Below, one piece after another: positions 58,916 to 64,000 of a DNA stretch of 64,000 nucleotides. The notes beneath the pieces are model-generated. The model was not told where the DNA came from. It was given only the letters and a program-made list of their open reading frames with translations, and did no database searches. The position numbers and the translations under genes were made by a program. Where the stretch lies: positions 6,246,001 to 6,310,000 of the forward strand of contig JAVHKY010000008.1 of assembly GCA_035079385.1 (NCBI GenBank). The letters run 5' to 3'. Numbering within the stretch: position 1 is the first letter of the stretch; each line of letters begins with the position of its first letter. Source of the DNA: Aspidiotus rigidus. Lineage: Eukaryota > Arthropoda > Insecta > Hemiptera > Diaspididae.

Positions 58916-59286
58916 CAAAAGCTCACCTAGGTACACGTAAATAAGTTTTTCAAAGCATTCTCAGAGAAGTACGCATATACATATAGCGCCGGAATTGTTA
59001 AGGAAAAACTTTTTCTTCGACGTTATTAGAAAGCGCCATAATATTATCATCATCTTAACGTTTACGTATTTCCTGTACTCCTGTCGGCGAATTTCAAAAT
59101 GTACTTCTAACTCGTACATTGACTGTCCTCGAAACAATCTAACGAGAGTCATTTTAATGGTTTCTTGTATTTTACAGGATATTTCAATCTCAAAGGTTAT
59201 TAAATTGCACAGCTCATATATTATTAAAACAAACACAACGTTTTTAAATAGGTAATTGATACAATTAATAAAGATCAAAAAATTGC

Positions 59287-61546
59287 ATGAGCACTTTCGG
59301 CAAACTGATAGCAAAACCTCGCGGGAATAGCTTGGTACACCCCCACCTGGACAAAGGTGATGGTAGCTGCAATGATGCGGAATCCTACCTTCTCCAGACA
59401 AAATTTCCTGAAGAGGCCCCTCTTGTGGAAGTGGAGAAAGATGCGCTTACGCCGGACGACCTTATAGGTATTTGTGTTACTACCCTTGAAGTCGCTGAAG
59501 TGCAGAAAAAGAGCAGAAATCGTTCATCCCCTGGCGCAGACAGGGTTAATTACGAAGTATTGAAAATAATTAATAAGGCGCATCCAGAGCTCTTACGCGG
59601 TTTGTTTGAAGAGTGCCTTATCCACAGAGTATTCCACAAAGAGTGGAAAGTAGCTAAAGTTGTTTGGGTACAGAAAGTTGAGAAGGACCCAATCGTCCCA
59701 TTTCATTACTAAGCACAATCGGCAAAACTTTTGAGAAGATAATTGCGGCCCGTAACAGAGGATCAATTACATTATCAGAACATCAATGCGTCTTCCGTCC
59801 GGGACGCAGCACATAGGATTGCCTCCATAGCATCATGGAGGTGGTGTCACAAAGTCGAAGGGCATACCATTTAACAGCCATGATTTCACTGGATATTTCT
59901 GGCGCTTTTGACCACATTTCGTGGCCACGGACTCTTGGAGAATTAAGGAGAAAAGGTGCACCAAAGTATGTCATAAACATCATACATGACTACTTTGAAG
60001 ACCATTATGTGTGGTGTGGAGACATGTCCAAAAAGCGTTCCTTGGTATGCGGCTGTCCCCAGGACTCAGTCATGGGGCCAATGCTGTGGAACGTCTTATA
60101 CAATCAACTTCTAGAAGATATGGAGAGAAAATGAGAAAGCTGTCACGCCTACGCCGACGACACTATGCTAATCTGTGGTGCAAAATCGAAAGAAGAACTC
60201 GCAAAAAAGGTTACACACTCCATTGAGAGTGTGGTCGAATTCCTGAAGACACGTAACCTCACTCTCAACCTATCAAAAACAAAGATTATTGTTCTTGGAG
60301 CAATAATCAGCAGGAAAGTCCCTAAACTGAGAATCACAATTGAAGATGTGGAAATCATAACAATTGATGTTATGAAATACCTGCGGGCATGAAAATTGAT
60401 TATCAACTCAGATGGGAAGCTCATCTGGACTATCTGCAGGCAAAGGCCGAAAAAATCTTGTCTAAAATATTCAGCCTCTGTCAGAACACATATGGTTACT
60501 CGACAGGGGCGCGCAAAGTGATGCTAAATGGAACTAGCGGGGCGTACTTTCGATACGGCGCTTCTTGCTACAGTTCAACTTTGACCAAGAACATCCAGAA
60601 ATAGAGAATGAACAGAGTTCACAGGAGGATGCTGCTGTGTGTTGGCCGCTTGTATAAGACCGCTTCATACTTTGGAGCGTGCGCCATGACAGGGCAGCCG
60701 CCAATGGTTTTGGTTATTATGGTAAAGCCAAATGCGCCAAGAAAGGGTGGCCCATACTGTGGGGATACTTTCTAAAACCGTGCAATCCAGACACCCCCTT
60801 GGTTGACCACCTTGATGCCGAAATGCTTCGCATTTGGCAAAAGGTGTGGCATGCTGCTCCACCTGGTAAAATCACTGGAGGAACAAGTAAAACATATATC
60901 CCTAATGTTGGATACTCTACTCCAGAGCTCGATTCTTATACCGCCCAAGGAATTTCTGACCATGGGGGCTTCCGCGATTATCTGAAGAAAATGAACAAGG
61001 TGACATGACAAGCAGTAAATGTCTACAATGCCTAGAAAGAAATAAACAGCTGACCATGTCTTACAAGAATGCCCTCGTTTCAGTGAAGGTCGCCCCGAGG
61101 AGATTGGTTGGACGAAGCCGTTGGTTGAAATCTACATCAAGCGTACGGTCTTGGCGCTATGGACTAAAGAAAGAGAAGAGGTGCGACAAGAAAGAAGACA
61201 TTGAGTGACTCTCTCAAGTGAATATCGTCATTCTACCGACTCCGCTCATCCCCACTCACCCTGACATTGGCTGAAAAATCCCTTGAGGATGTATGCAATG
61301 TCAGATGGGGTGTGGTGTGGGCTGATGCCGTTGGGTAAATACAGCATATGTATAAACTATGTTAATGTTGTGTACTGTACAGACATCTTTCTCTGTTAAT
61401 GTTAATACTTGTATTACACTAGTTTTAGTTTTCTCTCTGCCTCCAATTGAGCACTGATATTGTATACTCATTTGGAGGTGAATAGGTAATAAAATTCCCC
61501 CAACAAATAAATTAGAAATAGGCGAAAAAAAAAAAAAAAAAAAAAA
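59287..61546 (+). pseudogene. R1-clade LINE (copy E, distinct family), 5'-truncated with poly(A)
   Basis: Begins just upstream of the RT (SSPGADRVNYEVLKIINKAH). After frameshifts it gives SEHQCVFRPGRST, MISLDISGAFDHISWPRTLG (motif A), CGCPQDSVMGPMLWNVLYNQ (motif B), and AYADDTML with YADD at 60150-60161 (motif C), then NLTLNLSKTKIIVLGA and the C-terminal region to about 61208. The family is clearly different from copies A-D. At least five frame changes and a mutated GS to DS in motif B make it inactive. A 3' untranslated region follows and ends in A22 (61525-61546), which abuts the satellite directly. 5' truncation and a poly(A) tail are as expected for target-primed reverse transcription. 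Confidence 0.85.
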
Positions 61547-61636
61547 GAGTTGAATTAGGTTGCATTACTTTGTATTAGTTTATATTAGTTTGTATTAGTG
61601 TGCATTGGTTTGCATTAGGTTGAGAATTAGGATGAA

Positions 61637-62060
61637 TTAGGTTGCATTAGTTTGTATTAGTGTGTATTAGTTTCCATTAGGTTGAGAATTAGGTTGAATT
61701 AGGTTGCATTAGTTTGCATTAGTTTGTATTAGTTTGTATTAGTGTGCATTAGTTTGCATTAGGTTGAGAAGTAAATTGAATTAGGTTGCATTAGTTTGCA
61801 TTAGTTTGTATTAGTGTGTATTAGTTTGTATTACGTTGGCTTAGGTTGCAATACAATGCCTTAGTTTCCATTAGGTTGATTTAGGTTGCATTAGTTTGCA
61901 TCAGTTTGTATTAGTTTGCATTACGCTGAGAATTAGGTTGCATTAGTTTGCATTAGTTTGTATTAGTGTGTATTGGTTTGCATTAGGTTGAGAATTAGGT
62001 TGAATTAGGTTGCATTAGTTTGCATTAGGTTGAGAATTAGGTTGAATTAGGTTGCATTAG
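61637..62060 (+). repeat. Recent segmental duplication within the satellite (copy 1)
   Basis: Identical by eye to 62221-62644 over 424 bp, offset 584 bp, including all variant units. Confidence 0.9.
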
Positions 62061-62220
62061 TTTGTATTAGTTTATATTAGTTTGTATTAGTGTGCATTGG
62101 TTTGCATTAGGTTGAGAATTAGGTTGAATTAGGTTGCATTAGTTTGTATTAGTGTGTATATTAGTTTGCATTACGTTGGCTTAGGTTGCAATACAATGCC
62201 TTAGTTTCCATTAGGTTGAT

Positions 62221-62644
62221 TTAGGTTGCATTAGTTTGTATTAGTGTGTATTAGTTTCCATTAGGTTGAGAATTAGGTTGAATTAGGTTGCATTAGTTTG
62301 CATTAGTTTGTATTAGTTTGTATTAGTGTGCATTAGTTTGCATTAGGTTGAGAAGTAAATTGAATTAGGTTGCATTAGTTTGCATTAGTTTGTATTAGTG
62401 TGTATTAGTTTGTATTACGTTGGCTTAGGTTGCAATACAATGCCTTAGTTTCCATTAGGTTGATTTAGGTTGCATTAGTTTGCATCAGTTTGTATTAGTT
62501 TGCATTACGCTGAGAATTAGGTTGCATTAGTTTGCATTAGTTTGTATTAGTGTGTATTGGTTTGCATTAGGTTGAGAATTAGGTTGAATTAGGTTGCATT
62601 AGTTTGCATTAGGTTGAGAATTAGGTTGAATTAGGTTGCATTAG
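62221..62644 (+). repeat. Recent segmental duplication within the satellite (copy 2)
   Basis: Second copy of 61637-62060. Identity stops at 62060/62644, where the next unit differs (TTTG against GTTG). Confidence 0.9.
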
Positions 62645-63321
62645 GTTGCATTAGTTTGCATCAGTTTGTATTAGTGTGGCATTGGTTTGCATTAGGTTGA
62701 GAATTAGGTTGAATTAGGTTGCGTTAGTTTGTATTAGTGTGCATTGGTTTGCATTAGGTTGAGAATTAGGTTGCATTAGTTTGTATTAGTGTGTACCTAT
62801 TAGTTTCCATTAGGTTGAGAATTAGGTTGAATTAGGTTGCATTAGTTTGCGTTAGTTTGTATTAGTTTGTATTAGTGTGCATTGGTTTGCATTAGGTTGA
62901 GAAGTAAATTGAATTAGGTTGCATTAGTTTGCATTAGTTAGTATTAGTGTGTATTAGTTTGCATTACATTGGCTTAGGTTGCAATACAATGCCTTAGTTT
63001 CCATTAGGTTGATTTAGGTTGCATTAGTTTGCATCAGTTTGTATTAGTTTGCATTAGGTTGAGAATTAGGTTGCATTAGTTTGCATTAGTTTGTATTAGT
63101 GTGCATTGGTTTGCATTAGGTTGAGAATTAGGTTGCATTAGTTTGTATTAGTGTGTATTAGTTCGCATTATGTTGGCTTAGGTTGCAATACAGTGCCTTA
63201 GTTTCCATTAGGTTGAATTAGTGTGTATTAGTTTGCATTAGGTTGCAATACAATGCCTTAGTTTGCATTAGGTTGGTTTAGGTTGGTTTAGGTTGGATTA
63301 GGTTGCATTAGTTTGCATTAG

Positions 63322-63810
63322 GATCGTCATGCTCCTCTCTGCTTGTAGAATCAACTAGCGTATTTGCAAGTATTGACCGACACTAGAGCAGATTACTGAA
63401 GTCCCATCAGTAATCTTGGGGCAATTCCTGACCCCCTCTTTTTGTTTGCACCAGAGGGAGGTCTGTAGGCTTGAAGGCGGCAATGTGCACCTCCTCCACA
63501 CCGCAAGAAGCATATCCAGCAGCAGTGAATAGACGGGTCGTGTCCGGAGACCCTGCGGCGTACATGAAATGTCCGGGCAGCCAGAAGACACAACCGGCGA
63601 GTCGCGTTCATCATGAATATACTGCAGGGATCAGATGTTGATATGTACGACAACGGCAAGCTTGGGTCATTTCCTCTGATAAACTGCCTGAGTTGGAATG
63701 GTCACAACTCCAGGGACAAAAATGGTATCAGTGCTTCCCATGGATGGCCGTTTGGCGGTGGTGCGGGACCCCCCAGGCTTCGGCCCAGTAGGAAAAAAAA
63801 AAAAAAAAAA
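63322..63810 (+). mobile_element. Poly(A)-tailed retroposed insert in the satellite
   Basis: 489 bp of unrelated, GC-richer sequence ending in A18 (63793-63810), with satellite on both sides. No open frame with a recognisable domain. Probably a truncated LINE 5'/3' untranslated piece or a SINE; the family is not recognised. Confidence 0.65.
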
Positions 63811-64000
63811 GGTTTAGGTTGGATTAAGTTGCATTAGTTTGTATTAGTGTGTATTAGTTTGCATTAGGTTGCTTTGTTTGCATTAGTTTGTATTAGATTT
63901 GAATAAAGATGATAATAATAGTATAGTATGTTGTTCTCAGTACCCAATCAGTGAAACTAGAAGAACTTGCTCTCATTTTTAAATTTGTCCCACTTTACAT
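63811..64000 (+). repeat. Satellite remnant and flank
   Basis: Satellite units resume (GGTTTAGGTTGGATTAAG) and fade out near 63897; the last ~100 bp is unassigned. Confidence 0.8.

Larger units (their letters stand above)
61547..63321 (+). repeat. 10-bp-period TTAG-rich satellite
   Basis: Units GCATTAGTTT, GTATTAGTGT, GAATTAGGTT and GCATTAGGTT in register of 10, with 12-bp variants GAGAATTAGGTT. TTAGG is frequent but never forms a pure pentamer array. A marker block GCAATACAATGCCTTAG recurs near 61848, 62189, 62431, 62982 and 63250. Confidence 0.92.

Noticed and set aside
61547..63897. True telomeric TTAGG array
   Set aside because: TTAGG is frequent but the period is 10 bp with variable units; no run of consecutive TTAGG pentamers exists.

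Overview
The window is eukaryotic, AT-rich, intron-like or intergenic DNA, most likely from an insect. The reasons are several decayed R1-clade LINEs (an arthropod-centred retrotransposon group), Penelope-like elements (PLEs), a MULE-type DNA transposon, a strongly AT-biased nuclear copy of mitochondrial DNA that includes a 16S rRNA 3' segment, and TTAGG-containing satellite DNA. No intact host gene is visible. Three splice-site observations hint at host gene structure: a candidate 147-nt exon on + (863-1009), a 40-nt micro-exon on - (23111-23150), and a juxtaposed acceptor/donor resembling a recursive-splicing point on - (58884-58915). The last two fit a minus-strand gene whose long introns contain most of the window. 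All calls come from reading the sequence; no database search was possible.

Layout. 0-4.7 kb: candidate exon, tRNA-like cloverleaf, hammerhead-like motif, a 1.5-kb hexamer array and two head-to-head PLE scraps. 6.7-7.7 kb: short MULE derivative with inverted, iterated GC-rich ends. 8.1-9.0 kb: decayed PLE (-). 9.2-12.4 kb: a 3.2-kb giant palindrome carrying ~145-bp repeats in both arms. 15.8-17.0 kb: R1 LINE 3' part (+), itself hit by a 166-bp insertion containing a perfect 37-bp inverted repeat. 19.8-22.4 kb and 30.5-33.8 kb: repeat DNA rich in the palindrome TGACGTCA. 25.6-28.1 kb: the best-preserved element, a PLE with RT and GIY-YIG domains followed by CCAAT/TATA promoter-like sequence, a hammerhead ribozyme motif and AATAAA. 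36.5 kb: a second hammerhead motif (-). 37.2-40.0 kb: two overlapping R1 copies. 40.2-41.4 kb: AT-rich simple repeats. 41.8-46.1 kb: two LINE fragments (-). 50.1-50.8 kb: Jockey/CR1-like LINE scrap. 51.3-52.4 kb: NUMT. 54.2-57.0 kb: TA-flanked transposon with ~200-bp TIRs and an internal ~140-bp repeat array, inserted in an older dispersed repeat. 59.3-61.5 kb: 5'-truncated, poly(A)-tailed R1-clade LINE abutting a 2.3-kb 10-bp-period satellite (61.5-63.9 kb) that holds another poly(A)-tailed insert.

Together this is a nested graveyard of mobile elements; most coding potential is reverse transcriptase broken by stops and frameshifts. The most interesting signal is a recurring module (CUGANGA, one extra nucleotide, hairpin, GAAA, short self-complementary stem III) seen at the 3' end of the PLE and at other sites. 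At two sites it satisfies the pairing rules of a minimal type I hammerhead ribozyme, a motif known from Penelope-like elements.
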